64,000 bases of DNA from UBA1081 sp045636025 (GCA_045636025.1 JAZTWP010000033.1:72994-136993), one strand, 5' to 3'; positions 9,142-18,241 are shown, counted from the first letter of the stretch. The notes: a model not told the origin generated them from the letters alone. A program made the numbers and translations.

Positions 9142-11178
9142 TTAATTTTCTTTATAACCGAGTTTTTTAAGTATTTCTGAATTACAGAGTGATACTTTCG
9201 GAGCATCGGGAATCGCAGAATAAACGTTATTCTCAAGATTTATCAATCCCAATTCACAAAAAGCATCAAGCACTACTCTGACTTTGCAGGTCATCTCTGA
9301 CCCGTAACCGAGTTTAAGAGCAATCTGCTCAGGTTCTGCAATACATTTTCTGACAGATTTGACGTATCTGAAAATCTGTGCAGAAAAGTTTCTGTCAGGA
9401 CAAGCAAGGGTCTTTTCCTTTTCGCTCAGAGGTTTATTGCCTTTAATTTTGTTATAAAGCATTTCACTCGCAAAGTATTCTTCATCTGAAGCCTTTGCAT
9501 TTCTTACACCTCTGATGTAAATATTCGGTTTCACTTCACCCTTATACTCATTCTTGTCAATATAAACAGCAAGGTCAACATTGTCTCCTGCTTCAAAAGA
9601 AAAGTCTTCTGCTGACATTCCGAAATACACACCTGCATACTGCTGACCCTTCTTTTCAAAGGTGATTCTTATGTGATTAAGCTTTGTGCCGATAGCCCTG
9701 ATATTCTTTATTGTAACATTGTATATACCGAACATCGGCTGAGGATTCTCCGCACCGAATGGTTCAAGTGCCGCAAGACTTTCTACAAATCCCATATCTA
9801 TTTTTGCGGGATTGATTTTGCAATCAAGAGTCATAACGGGATAAAAAACATCAAGAGTATCTGCATATTCGTTTATTTTTTTTCTGAACGCATCAATCAT
9901 TTCATCTCTCACGGTGAAACCTGCCGCAAGAGTATGACCACCGAAACGGACAAGCAGATCACCTGCCTGAGTCAAAGCTTCAAAGAGTGAAAAACCGTCT
10001 ATACTTCTGCAGGAACCCTTTGCTTCGCCGCTGCCGTCACGGGCAATAACCATTGCAGGTTTTCCGTATTTATCAACAAGCTTTGATGCAACAATTCCGA
10101 TTACACCTGAATGCCAGTTTTCACCGTCAACCACAAGAACTCTTGAATATTTAAGGTTTTCATCGTTTTCGATTTTTCTGATTGCGTCTTCTATTATTTC
10201 AGCTTCTGTTTCCTGCCTTTTTGCATTAAAAACATCAAGCTTTTCTGCAAGTTCTGTTGCCTCCGATTCATCATCTGTAAGAAGGAGTCTGAGTGCTGTT
10301 ACTGCATCTTCAATACGTCCTGCAGCATTGATACGGGGAGCAATTGTGAATGCAAGACTCTGTGCATTAAGGTCTCTGCCTGCACAGGTATTGTTTTTGA
10401 GTGCCTCAATACCGCATCTTGAAGTTTTATTGATAGCTTCAATACCTTTGACTGCAAGAATTCTGTTTTCACCTTTCAGAGGAACAATATCTGCAATTGT
10501 GCCGATTGCTGCAATGTCTGCAAAATCATCAAGCACACTTTCATAATCACCGTCTTCAAGAGCGGCTATAAGTTTGAATGCAACACCGACACCTGCTGTA
10601 TCCTTGAAGGGGCTTGTATCATCAGCTCTGTGAGGATTTACAACAGCAACTGCCTGAGGTAAAGCTTCACCCGGATGATGATGGTCTGTGATAACAAGGT
10701 CTATACCTTTTGAAGCTATGTACTGAGCCTCTTCAACGGAATTGATACCGTTATCAACGGTGATGATGAGATTGACTCCTCTTTCTGCAAGTGTATCAAT
10801 CGCATCAATATGAAGACCGTACCCCTCTTCCATTCTTGATGGAATGTAATATGTTACGTCTGCCCCCTGAGATTCAAGATAGAGATAAAGAAGAGCTGTT
10901 GCGGTAACACCGTCTGCATCATAGTCACCGTAAACGGCAATTCTCTCAAAATCATCAACAGCTTTTCTTATGCGGTTAACGGCTTTATCCATATCCGCAA
11001 GAAGAAACGGGTCAGACAACTCAGTTTCGTTATTCAGAAATTCATCAATATCTTCAGGTTCGGTTATTCCTCTTGCTGCAAGCAAAAAAACAGCAAGTTC
11101 ATCATAACCGTATTCATATGCAAGTTCGGCAACACGTTTTTTGTCAAATGACGATATCCGCCAATACTTACGGTTCAA
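9142..11178 (-). CDS. recJ: Single-stranded-DNA-specific exonuclease RecJ
   Basis: 5'-3' single-strand DNA exonuclease for recombination and mismatch or base-excision repair. DHH phosphoesterase motifs are present: Y-G-D-Y-D-A-D-G-V-T-A near residue 83, I-T-D-H-H-H-P-G near 148, and the DHHA1 motif G-G-H-T-L-A-A-G-F. At 678 residues it has the usual RecJ length plus a C-terminal extension. The start appears to be TTG at 11178 with AAGGAT upstream; there is no nearby ATG. It starts the minus-strand recJ-rel-pspC-dtd series. Confidence 0.95.
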   Translation of the reverse strand: MNRKYWRISSFDKKRVAELAYEYGYDELAVFLLAARGITEPEDIDEFLNNETELSDPFLLADMDKAVNRIRKAVDDFERIAVYGDYDADGVTATALLYLYLESQGADVTYYIPSRMEEGYGLHIDAIDTLAERGVNLIITVDNGINSVEEAQYIASKGIDLVITDHHHPGEALPQAVAVVNPHRADDTSPFKDTAGVGVAFKLIAALEDGDYESVLDDFADIAAIGTIADIVPLKGENRILAVKGIEAINKTSRCGIEALKNNTCAGRDLNAQSLAFTIAPRINAAGRIEDAVTALRLLLTDDESEATELAEKLDVFNAKRQETEAEIIEDAIRKIENDENLKYSRVLVVDGENWHSGVIGIVASKLVDKYGKPAMVIARDGSGEAKGSCRSIDGFSLFEALTQAGDLLVRFGGHTLAAGFTVRDEMIDAFRKKINEYADTLDVFYPVMTLDCKINPAKIDMGFVESLAALEPFGAENPQPMFGIYNVTIKNIRAIGTKLNHIRITFEKKGQQYAGVYFGMSAEDFSFEAGDNVDLAVYIDKNEYKGEVKPNIYIRGVRNAKASDEEYFASEMLYNKIKGNKPLSEKEKTLACPDRNFSAQIFRYVKSVRKCIAEPEQIALKLGYGSEMTCKVRVVLDAFCELGLINLENNVYSAIPDAPKVSLCNSEILKKLGYKEN

Positions 11179-11192
11179 AAAATCAAATCCTT

Positions 11193-11220
11193 ACTTTATA
11201 TATTAATTGCGCATACTTTA
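11193..11220 (+). promoter_or_regulatory. Candidate sigma-K-type promoter for the dipicolinate operon
   Basis: AC at 11193-11194, a 17-base spacer, then CATACTTTA at 11212-11220 fits the sporulation sigma-K/E pattern AC-N17-CATAnnnTA exactly. It lies about 110 bases before dpaA. In B. subtilis the dipicolinate operon is sigma-K dependent. The region is AT-rich, so chance cannot be excluded. Confidence 0.45.
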
Positions 11221-11329
11221 TCTATTTTATCTTTATATTATAATTAATTTATAAATAAAATACAATGCTTTCGCAAGATTTTTTCACGAAAAATAAGGTT
11301 TTTGCATAGAATATCACAGGAGGAATGAT

Positions 11330-12178
11330 ATGCAGAACAAACCCACATTTATGATAATCGGCGGCGATTGCCGTTTTTCATACATCAGGACTTTTCTTGA
11401 AAGCAAAGGATACACTGTAAAGCAGATTTACCCGGGTGACTACAAAGCTGATAATTTCCGCGAAACAGATATTTTTATTCTGCCTGTGCCCGTTACCCGT
11501 GATAACATAAACATCAACACACCTCTTGCGGGAGAATATTTTTACATTGGTGATTTTCTCAGACTGATACCTGAAAATTCACTTGTGGCAGGCGGACTTT
11601 TTTCTGATGAACTCAAAGAAAAAATTCTTAAAAAGAACGTTAAAGTCTTTGATTATTATACCGATGAAGAGCTTGCAGAGGCAAATGCAATTCCCACGGC
11701 AGAGGGAGTTTTAGGCATTCTCATAAACGCAATACCGATGACGATAAACGGACTCTCCTGCGCTGTTACGGGATACGGAAAATGCGGAAAAGCAACTGCA
11801 AAAGCACTTAAATCACTCGGTGCCGAGGTAACTGTTTTTGCAAGAAGAGAAGAAAGCATAAAAGAAGCAATCTGTGACGGAATGAATGCTGAATTTTTCT
11901 ATAAAATGCCTTCTCTGGCAAAAGATTTCGGCTGTATTATCAACACCGTACCAGAAAGAGTTATCGACAATGAAATTATCACAAATCTCAGAAAAGACTG
12001 TCTGCTGGTTGAGATTGCATCTGCGCCTTTCGGCATTAATTTTGACAGCGCAAAAGAACACGGAATCAATACCATTAAAGCAGGTTCATTACCGGGACGG
12101 ATTTCACCGAAAACAGCAGGTGAAATAATCTGTAGAACTATACTTTCATATATCGGGAGTGATAACAATGAGCATTAA
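11330..12178 (+). CDS. dpaA: Dipicolinate synthase subunit A
   Basis: Subunit A of the enzyme that oxidises dihydrodipicolinate to dipicolinic acid, the spore-core calcium chelator; it acts in the mother cell. The protein (282 residues) has an N-terminal G-G-D-x-R substrate-side domain and a Rossmann segment V-T-G-Y-G-K-C-G-K-A-T-A-K-A-L near residue 145, matching SpoVFA. AGGAGG is six bases upstream of the ATG. It overlaps dpaB by 11 bases. Together the two genes show that the organism makes spores. Confidence 0.95.
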   Translation: MQNKPTFMIIGGDCRFSYIRTFLESKGYTVKQIYPGDYKADNFRETDIFILPVPVTRDNININTPLAGEYFYIGDFLRLIPENSLVAGGLFSDELKEKILKKNVKVFDYYTDEELAEANAIPTAEGVLGILINAIPMTINGLSCAVTGYGKCGKATAKALKSLGAEVTVFARREESIKEAICDGMNAEFFYKMPSLAKDFGCIINTVPERVIDNEIITNLRKDCLLVEIASAPFGINFDSAKEHGINTIKAGSLPGRISPKTAGEIICRTILSYIGSDNNEH

Positions 12179-12737
12179 CCTTGGCTTTGCAATGTGCGGT
12201 TCTTTCTGCACATTCAGCAAAGTCATACCCTATATCGAAGAATTGAAAAAAACAGGAATAAATATTTTTCCGATAATGTCTTTCAATGCATACAGCACAG
12301 ACACACGTTTCGGAAAAGCTGAAGATTTCAACAGAAAAACAGAAGAAATCTGCGGCAGAGAGATAATTCATACACTCACTGCTGCAGAACCTATAGGCCC
12401 TAAAAATCTTATTGATGCACTTGTGATTGCACCCTGTACGGGCAACACACTTGCAAAACTTTCTCTCGGTATTGCCGACACACCCGTGACACTTGCGGCA
12501 AAATCAACACTCAGAAACGGAAACCCCGTTATTATTGCAATTTCAACAAATGATGCCCTTAGCAATGCCGCAAAGAACATAGGAAGTCTGATGAATTATA
12601 AAAATATTTACTTTGTGCCCTACTGTCAGGACGATTGCGAAAATAAACCCACATCAATCGTTGCAGACTTCTCAAAAATCAAGGATACTCTCTTTGAAGC
12701 AATGGTCGGTAAGCAGCTTCAGCCGATTTTATTATAA
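12168..12737 (+). CDS. dpaB: Dipicolinate synthase subunit B (flavoprotein-like)
   Basis: Partner subunit of dipicolinate synthase, a flavoprotein-family (Dfp/UbiX-like) fold of about 189 residues. Typical features are G-F-A-M-C-G-S-F-C-T-F at the N-terminus, P-C-T-G-N-T-L-A-K-L near residue 90 and the late Y-F-V-P-Y-x-Q-D-D. The start ATG at 12168 lies inside the end of dpaA with a GGGAG site, so the two are translationally coupled. The downstream hairpin at 12839-12862 would end the transcript. Confidence 0.95.
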   Translation: MSINLGFAMCGSFCTFSKVIPYIEELKKTGINIFPIMSFNAYSTDTRFGKAEDFNRKTEEICGREIIHTLTAAEPIGPKNLIDALVIAPCTGNTLAKLSLGIADTPVTLAAKSTLRNGNPVIIAISTNDALSNAAKNIGSLMNYKNIYFVPYCQDDCENKPTSIVADFSKIKDTLFEAMVGKQLQPILL

Positions 12738-12828
12738 TGAACAATGTACAATGTATAATTTACAATCACGCAGTTATTGCCACATTGTCAGTTCCGGCAC
12801 ACATTGTACATTGTAAATTTTTAATTCA
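12738..12828. repeat. Intergenic inverted repeat (ACAATGTACAATGT family)
   Basis: After the dpaB stop, AACAATGTACAATGTATAA is followed about 60 bases later by its inverted partner ACATTGTACATTGTAAAT. The layout and the GTGCATTGTG/GTACATTGTA style resemble the repeat at 5925-6053, so both probably belong to one family of non-coding interspersed palindromes. Confidence 0.55.
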
Positions 12829-12838
12829 CAAAGCAAAA

Positions 12839-12862
12839 ACCGCATCGTTTTCACGATGCGGT
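12839..12862. terminator. Bidirectional terminator between dpaB and ileS
   Basis: ACCGCATCGT, a TTTC loop, and ACGATGCGGT form a perfect 10-bp stem. It is flanked by T-rich sequence on the plus side and A-rich sequence on the other, so it can serve both convergent genes. Confidence 0.85.
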
Positions 12863-12872
12863 CTGATTTTTA

Positions 12873-15800
12873 TTAAACTTTTGCAACTGCGATTGTTACA
12901 TTTTCGCCGTTGATATCCCATTCCTTGCCGTTTGCAAGTTCTGCATCTGAAATGCTGTCTGAGAGAACAACTGCTGAAATTGCAGATTCATTCTTCTTTG
13001 CAATATCAAAGACTTTTGCGTTGCCTGTTACAGCAACATTGATTCTGTCTGTGACGTTAAAGCCTGAATCCTTACGCATTGTCTGAATCTTACTTACAAG
13101 CTCTTTTACAAAGCCTTCTTCAATAAGTTCATCAGTAAGAAGTGTATCGAGAGCAACAGTTACACCCTTGTCTGAAACTGTGAATACGCCCTCTTTCTGC
13201 TTTGTATCGATAAGAACATCTTCAACACCGAGTTCAATGTCACCGCCTGAAAGTGAGAGAACGAGTTTACCTTCGTCATCAAGTGTTTTCTTAGCTGATG
13301 AAGGAAGCTCTGCGAGTGCATTTCTGATTTCACCAAGCATCTTGCCGTACTTGGGTCCGAGTGTCTTAAGCTGAGGCTTGAATGTGTAAGAAACAAGTGA
13401 CTCTGCATCTGAATCAAAGTCAACATTCTTGACATTAAGCTCGTCTCTGATGATTTCAATGTAGCTTTCATCAAGCTTCTTGCTTGCCTGAACATACATT
13501 GTGTTAAGAGGCTGACGATTCTTGATGTTTGAACCGTTTCTTGCAGCTCTGCCGAGAACAACGATATTCATAACTTCATCCATCGCTGTTTCGAGAGCAG
13601 TATCAATGAGGTTTTCGTTAACTTCGGGATAATCGCAAAGGTGAATACTTGCAGGTGCTGACTTATCAACATTGCATACAAGGTTCTGATAAATAGACTC
13701 TGCCATAAAGGGAATCATAGGAGCTGCAGCCTTTGCTGTTGTAACAAGAGCTGTGTAAAGAGTCATATATGCAGCCTTCTTGTCTTCTGTGACAGTCTGT
13801 GCCCAGTATCTTTCTCTGCCGCGGCGGACATACCAGTTACTCATTTCGTCAACAAAGCTCTGAAGAGCCTTTGCTGCTTCGGGAATACGGTAATTTGCAA
13901 GGTTATCATCAACAGTCTTGACCATTGAATTGAGCTTTGAAAGAAGCCACTTATCCATTACTGTAAGCTGACAATCATTGATGTCATACTTTGTGGGATC
14001 GAACTTATCGATATTTGCATAAAGCACATAGAACGCATAAGTGTTCCAGAGAGTACCCATGAACTTACGCTGACCTTCTGTAACAGCCTTATCGTGGAAT
14101 CTGTTGGGAAGCCAGGGTGCTGAGTTAGTGTAGAAATACCAACGGATAGCATCTGCACCGTGCTTTTCAAGTGCATCGAAGGGGTCAACTGCATTGCCCT
14201 TTGATTTACTCATCTTCTGACCGTTTTCATCCTGAACATGGCCAAGAACGATAACATTCTTATAAGGTGCTTTGTTGAAAATAAGAGTTGAAATTGCAAG
14301 AAGTGAATAGAACCAACCACGTGTCTGGTCAACAGCTTCTGAAATGAAGTCTGCGGGGAACTGTGATTCAAAAAGTTCCTTGTTTTCAAAGGGATAGTGA
14401 TGCTGTGCGAAAGGCATTGCACCTGAGTCGAACCAGCAGTCGATAACTTCGGGAACTCTTGTCATCTGCTTGCCGCATTCGGGACACTTGATTGTGACAG
14501 CATCAATATACGGTCTGTGAAGTTCGATTTCATCAGGACAGTTGTCGCTCATTGACTTGAGCTCTTCAATTGAACCTACCGAATGACGGTGACCGCATTC
14601 ACATTCCCAGATATTAAGAGGTGTACCCCAGTATCTGTTACGGCTGATGCCCCAGTCCTGAACGTTTTCAAGCCAGTCACCGAATCTACCCTTACCGATG
14701 CTTTCGGGAATCCAGTTGATTGTATTATTATTTCTGATAAGATCTTCACGGACAGCAGTCATCTTGATGAACCATGATTCTCTTGCGTAGTAGATAAGAG
14801 GGGTGTCACATCTCCAGCAGTGGGGATAATCATGCTCAAACTTGGGAGCATCGAAAAGCATACCCATTTTGTCAAGGTCAACAAGGATTTTCGGGTCTGC
14901 TTCTTTTACAAAAATACCCTCATAGGGAGTTTCTGCAGTCATGTTACCCTTACCGTCAACAAACTGAACAAAGGGAAGGTCATACTTTCTGCCGACTCTT
15001 GCGTCGTCTTCACCGAATGCAGGTGCACAGTGAACGATACCTGTACCGTCTGTCATTGTTACATAGCTGTCGCACATTACGAAGAAAGCCTTCTTATTCT
15101 GCTTTTCACAAACGGGAGCAACAAAATCAAAGAGGGGTTCGTATTCTTTATATTCAAGAGCCTGACCGGGGAATGTGTCAAGCACTTCGTATGCAGGAGC
15201 ATCTTCTGTAGCAAGTTTACCGAGAACTTTGTCAAGAAGAGCTTCTGCCATATAATATGTGCAACCGTCTGCAGCCTTAACTTTGCAGTAAGTATCTTTG
15301 GGATTTACACAAAGTGCTGTGTTTGAAGGAAGTGTCCAGGGTGTTGTTGTCCATGCAAGGAAATATGCATCTTCGCCTGCAACCTTGAAACGTACAACTG
15401 CTGAGCGTTCTTTTACAAGTTTATAGCCCTGTGCAACTTCGTGTGATGAAAGAGGTGTTCCGCAACGGGGACAATAAGGAACAATTTTGAAGCCCTTGTA
15501 AAGAAGGTCTTTTTCGTAAATCTTCTTGAGTGCCCACCACTCTGACTCGATGAATTCATTATGATATGTTACATAAGGATCATCCATATCAGCCCAGAAA
15601 CCAACTGTACGTGAGAAATCTTCCCACATACCCTTATATTTCCATACACTTTCTTTGCAGTGACCGATGAAGGGATCAAGACCGTATTCTTCGATCTGTT
15701 CCTTACCGTCAAGACCGAGAAGCATTTCTACTTCAAGTTCAACGGGAAGACCGTGTGTATCCCAACCTGCTTTACGGGGAACCATACAGCCTTTGATTGT

Positions 15801-16016
15801 TCTGTAACGGGGAATCATATCCTTGATAACACGTGTAAGAACGTGACCGATATGGGGTTTGCCGTTAGCTGTGGGAGGTCCGTCATAGAAAACATAGGGA
15901 GTGCCTTTTGCTTTTTCTTCAATACTCTTTTCAAAAATCTTTTCGTCACGCCAGAATTTTTCTATCTTCTTTTCCTGCTCGACGAAATTCACATTGGGGG
16001 AAATAGGATCGTACAT
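12873..16016 (-). CDS. ileS: Isoleucine--tRNA ligase (long, IleS2-like form)
   Basis: Class I aminoacyl-tRNA synthetase. It has the HIGH motif (N-G-K-P-H-I-G-H-V) near residue 58, the editing (CP1) domain with W-T-T-T-P-W-T-L-P-S-N, and the K-M-S-K-S-K-G-N motif near residue 605, followed by an anticodon-binding domain. At about 1047 residues it is the longer type 2 form rather than the roughly 920-residue type 1; the C-terminal half lacks an obvious zinc ribbon. The ATG at 16016 has AAGGAG upstream. A T-box leader with terminator precedes it, so expression should respond to uncharged tRNA-Ile. Confidence 0.96.
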   Translation of the reverse strand: MYDPISPNVNFVEQEKKIEKFWRDEKIFEKSIEEKAKGTPYVFYDGPPTANGKPHIGHVLTRVIKDMIPRYRTIKGCMVPRKAGWDTHGLPVELEVEMLLGLDGKEQIEEYGLDPFIGHCKESVWKYKGMWEDFSRTVGFWADMDDPYVTYHNEFIESEWWALKKIYEKDLLYKGFKIVPYCPRCGTPLSSHEVAQGYKLVKERSAVVRFKVAGEDAYFLAWTTTPWTLPSNTALCVNPKDTYCKVKAADGCTYYMAEALLDKVLGKLATEDAPAYEVLDTFPGQALEYKEYEPLFDFVAPVCEKQNKKAFFVMCDSYVTMTDGTGIVHCAPAFGEDDARVGRKYDLPFVQFVDGKGNMTAETPYEGIFVKEADPKILVDLDKMGMLFDAPKFEHDYPHCWRCDTPLIYYARESWFIKMTAVREDLIRNNNTINWIPESIGKGRFGDWLENVQDWGISRNRYWGTPLNIWECECGHRHSVGSIEELKSMSDNCPDEIELHRPYIDAVTIKCPECGKQMTRVPEVIDCWFDSGAMPFAQHHYPFENKELFESQFPADFISEAVDQTRGWFYSLLAISTLIFNKAPYKNVIVLGHVQDENGQKMSKSKGNAVDPFDALEKHGADAIRWYFYTNSAPWLPNRFHDKAVTEGQRKFMGTLWNTYAFYVLYANIDKFDPTKYDINDCQLTVMDKWLLSKLNSMVKTVDDNLANYRIPEAAKALQSFVDEMSNWYVRRGRERYWAQTVTEDKKAAYMTLYTALVTTAKAAAPMIPFMAESIYQNLVCNVDKSAPASIHLCDYPEVNENLIDTALETAMDEVMNIVVLGRAARNGSNIKNRQPLNTMYVQASKKLDESYIEIIRDELNVKNVDFDSDAESLVSYTFKPQLKTLGPKYGKMLGEIRNALAELPSSAKKTLDDEGKLVLSLSGGDIELGVEDVLIDTKQKEGVFTVSDKGVTVALDTLLTDELIEEGFVKELVSKIQTMRKDSGFNVTDRINVAVTGNAKVFDIAKKNESAISAVVLSDSISDAELANGKEWDINGENVTIAVAKV

Positions 16017-16026
16017 CTGAAAATCT

Positions 16027-16285
16027 CCTTTCAATAAAAAAAGTCCTTGTCCCGTAATACAGGACAAAGACTGTAACTTTGCTTAAAACCACCTGATTAC
16101 AACATACTGTCATATGCGTCCGTTTTAACGGTCGGCAACCGGAGAAGCTTACTCTAAAAAAATTTCAGCCCTCTGCTCCGGAGTGATTTTCGTTTCTTTC
16201 CGTGATACTGACCTTTCACCGTCGTCAGCTCGCTATGACCCGTAAAAGAAATTACTCTCTCCATCATTGCTTTTTTATATATCGT
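16027..16285 (-). ncRNA. T-box leader, isoleucine-specific
   Basis: The ileS leader begins with G-A-G-A-G-A-G-T-A-A-T stem I sequence and contains AGTATCACGG, where ATC is a good isoleucine specifier codon. The T-box sequence CAGGTGGTTTTAA carries the TGGT bulge that would pair with the ACCA end of uncharged tRNA-Ile. A terminator hairpin (AGTCTTTGTCC ... GGACAAGGACT, 16042-16072) followed by seven T residues stands just before the ileS ribosome site. The conserved T-box is less canonical than GGGTGGNACCGCG. Confidence 0.85.
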
Positions 16286-16289
16286 GACT

Positions 16290-16318
16290 ATAATAACACA
16301 AGTAAAAAGGAAAATCAA
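16290..16318 (-). promoter_or_regulatory. Promoter of the T-box/ileS transcript
   Basis: On the minus strand, TTGATT (16313-16318), a 17-base spacer and TATTAT (16290-16295) form a good sigma-A promoter. The predicted start is a few bases before the T-box leader. Confidence 0.75.
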
Positions 16319-16366
16319 GGGGTTAATATAATTTTATATTTGCCCGAAAACTGAGCAATACAGATA

Positions 16367-16834
16367 TTATTTATTCCAGAAATCAAGTATCGTTCTGATA
16401 AAATCAGTGATAAAACAAATAATTTTTTCAAAAATATTTGTGTGTTCTCCACCACAGATTTTACAAAGATTTTCTGTATTCTTATCCGGCTCAGTCACAA
16501 TTTCAACAGTTGTTTCTTCTTGAGTTGTTGTTTCGGGTTCACGGAGAGCAAGGTGAATAGTTGACTCCTTCTGAATATTGTAATCAGAAAGTGTTTTTCC
16601 GTCTTCAAGGATTTTACCTGCAAAAATCAGCTTCTGATTCTCAGGAGCAATACCCTCTTTTTCCTGAATCTTTACCCTGATTGCATCTATGGAATCATTG
16701 GGTTCGACCTCAAGAGTGATTGTTTTGTTTGTCAAAGTCTTAACAAAAATTTGCATTGCTGATGCGGAAACAGTCATTGAAAATAATGAAACAACCACAA
16801 GCAGAACGGCAATGATTTTGTTTAAATTTTTCAT
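16367..16834 (-). CDS. Secreted protein with a eukaryote-like ubiquitin domain
   Basis: The protein has 155 residues. Residues 1-26 are a signal peptide (Lys-rich start, long hydrophobic core, S-A-S-A before the cleavage site). Ubiquitin follows directly, starting MQIFVKTLTNKTITLEVEP. By hand I count 55 of 72 positions identical to human ubiquitin, including Lys6, 11, 29, 33, 48 and 63 and L-S-D-Y-N-I-Q-K-E-S-T; Lys27 is Arg and Val70 is Ala. After Leu71-Arg72 the Gly-Gly tail is missing, replaced by a Thr/Glu linker and a C-terminal C-K-I-C-G-G-E-H plus hydrophobic helix, a tail I associate with other secreted gut Clostridia proteins. It should fold as ubiquitin outside the cell but cannot be conjugated by normal E1 chemistry. 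Horizontal origin from a eukaryote is likely. AAAGGAGG precedes the ATG. Confidence 0.93.
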   Translation of the reverse strand: MKNLNKIIAVLLVVVSLFSMTVSASAMQIFVKTLTNKTITLEVEPNDSIDAIRVKIQEKEGIAPENQKLIFAGKILEDGKTLSDYNIQKESTIHLALREPETTTQEETTVEIVTEPDKNTENLCKICGGEHTNIFEKIICFITDFIRTILDFWNK

Positions 16835-16990
16835 TTGTCAAACCTCCTTTTTTATTTACAGAGTTATAATATCAAAAAGATTTTTAATTGTCAATTAATA
16901 ATTCTTGATAAAGTTTCAATAAACTTTTATACAACATATATATCTATAAATTCAGAACAGGACAAGTCTTTACGACTTGTCCTGATTTTC

Positions 16991-18241
16991 TTAAAGTATT
17001 TTATCCATTATAAATATTGCAAAAAGCGTATTTGCCCAGGCAAACCAGCTTCTTGTGAATTCATAATGATTATCGCAGTTGAAACCTTCGTGCATAAAGC
17101 CTGTACCTGCATCAGTCCCAAGAAGAGTGTTATAAATTCTTTCAATCTCTCCCCTGTCATCTGTCGTGAGACCTTCAATGAGAAGACCTATATGCCAGAT
17201 GTAATTTTCGGGAGTGTGAGGACTGCCGATACCCTTTGCCGCAGAGCCTTCGAAATAATAGGGATTATTTTTGCTGAGAACAAAATCTCTTGTACGCAGA
17301 TACATTTCATCATTCTTATCGCAGTAACCCATATAAGGCATTGCAAGAAGACTGGGGACATTTGCGTCATCCATCATCAGGTTATTTCCGAGACCGTCAA
17401 CCTCATAAGCATAAACTTTTCCTTTTTCTGTTTCAACAACAGCGAAATCATTAATGCCTTTTTCAACCTCTGCACAGAGATTCTCTGCGGTTGCTCTGTA
17501 AAGGTCAGGCACACCTGCATCGCTGAGGTTTTTGTGAAGATTCCTGAGAGTTGCCACAATGAACATATTTGAAGGCACAAGGAAAGGATAAACACACTTG
17601 TCATCGCTGGGTCTGAATGCACTTCTGACCATTCCTGTGTAACCGTAATCGGCACCGTAGCCGTTATTATCGAGCGTATCCTTACCGTTTTCCCATGTTC
17701 TGCGGAAATAATACTCTGAATTCTTCGGATTCTGCTCTGTTATGAGGGTATCAAGGATGACCTTATATGCATTATTGAACTTTTCACCGAAGATTTCCTT
17801 ATCACCTGTATTTTCATAGTATCTGTTGAGAAGCCACAGAGGGTAAATAAGTGAATCAATCTCATATTTACGCTCCCATACGATGTCAAGCTTCATTGTG
17901 TCATCGTTATGACCTCTTCCGTTTGCAGATTCATTGAAAGCATTTGCGTAAGGGTCAAGACAGATAAGACCGAACTGTCTTTCAAGAAGACTCTTAACAA
18001 GAACCTTGGAATCTTCATCTTCTTTTGCGGCTCTTACATAATGACTTACCTGAACACTGCTGTCGCGAAGCCACATTGCTTCAATATCACCGGTGATGAT
18101 GAAGACGTTGCCTTCATCATCATATTTTACGGTGGTTTCAAGTGTATTCAGATAACATTTACGGAACATTTCACGGACTCTTTCGTCTGCGATTTTCTCC
18201 GCCATATTATTTAAGTTTTCATAAAGCTTTTCGTATGCCAT
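16991..18241 (-). CDS. Glycoside hydrolase family 125 (exo-alpha-1,6-mannosidase-like)
   Basis: An (alpha/alpha)6 glycosidase of 416 residues without signal peptide. The N-terminal I-T-G-D-I-E-A-M-W-L-R-D-S-S-V-Q near residue 48 and A-N-A-F-N-E-S-A-N-G-R near 103 match the GH125 metal-independent, inverting exo-alpha-1,6-mannosidases. The later G-M-V-R-S-A-F-R-P-S-D-D, F-L-V-P-S-N-M-F and W-H-I-G-L segments also fit. It acts on imported mannosides such as trimmed N-glycan fragments. It precedes nothing on its strand except the ubiquitin gene and follows a sugar transporter gene 15 bases upstream, so import and hydrolysis are probably co-transcribed. Confidence 0.88.
   Translation of the reverse strand: MAYEKLYENLNNMAEKIADERVREMFRKCYLNTLETTVKYDDEGNVFIITGDIEAMWLRDSSVQVSHYVRAAKEDEDSKVLVKSLLERQFGLICLDPYANAFNESANGRGHNDDTMKLDIVWERKYEIDSLIYPLWLLNRYYENTGDKEIFGEKFNNAYKVILDTLITEQNPKNSEYYFRRTWENGKDTLDNNGYGADYGYTGMVRSAFRPSDDKCVYPFLVPSNMFIVATLRNLHKNLSDAGVPDLYRATAENLCAEVEKGINDFAVVETEKGKVYAYEVDGLGNNLMMDDANVPSLLAMPYMGYCDKNDEMYLRTRDFVLSKNNPYYFEGSAAKGIGSPHTPENYIWHIGLLIEGLTTDDRGEIERIYNTLLGTDAGTGFMHEGFNCDNHYEFTRSWFAWANTLFAIFIMDKIL

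Noticed and set aside
11286..11313. A second AC-N17-CATAGAATA element upstream of dpaA
   Set aside because: A transcript from it would start inside the dpaA ribosome-binding site at about 11319, so the match at 11193-11220 was preferred.
16835..17572. 245-residue plus-strand frame opposite the GH125 gene
   Set aside because: It is a shadow of the mannosidase gene, rich in Cys/Ile/His from antisense codons, and lacks a ribosome site.
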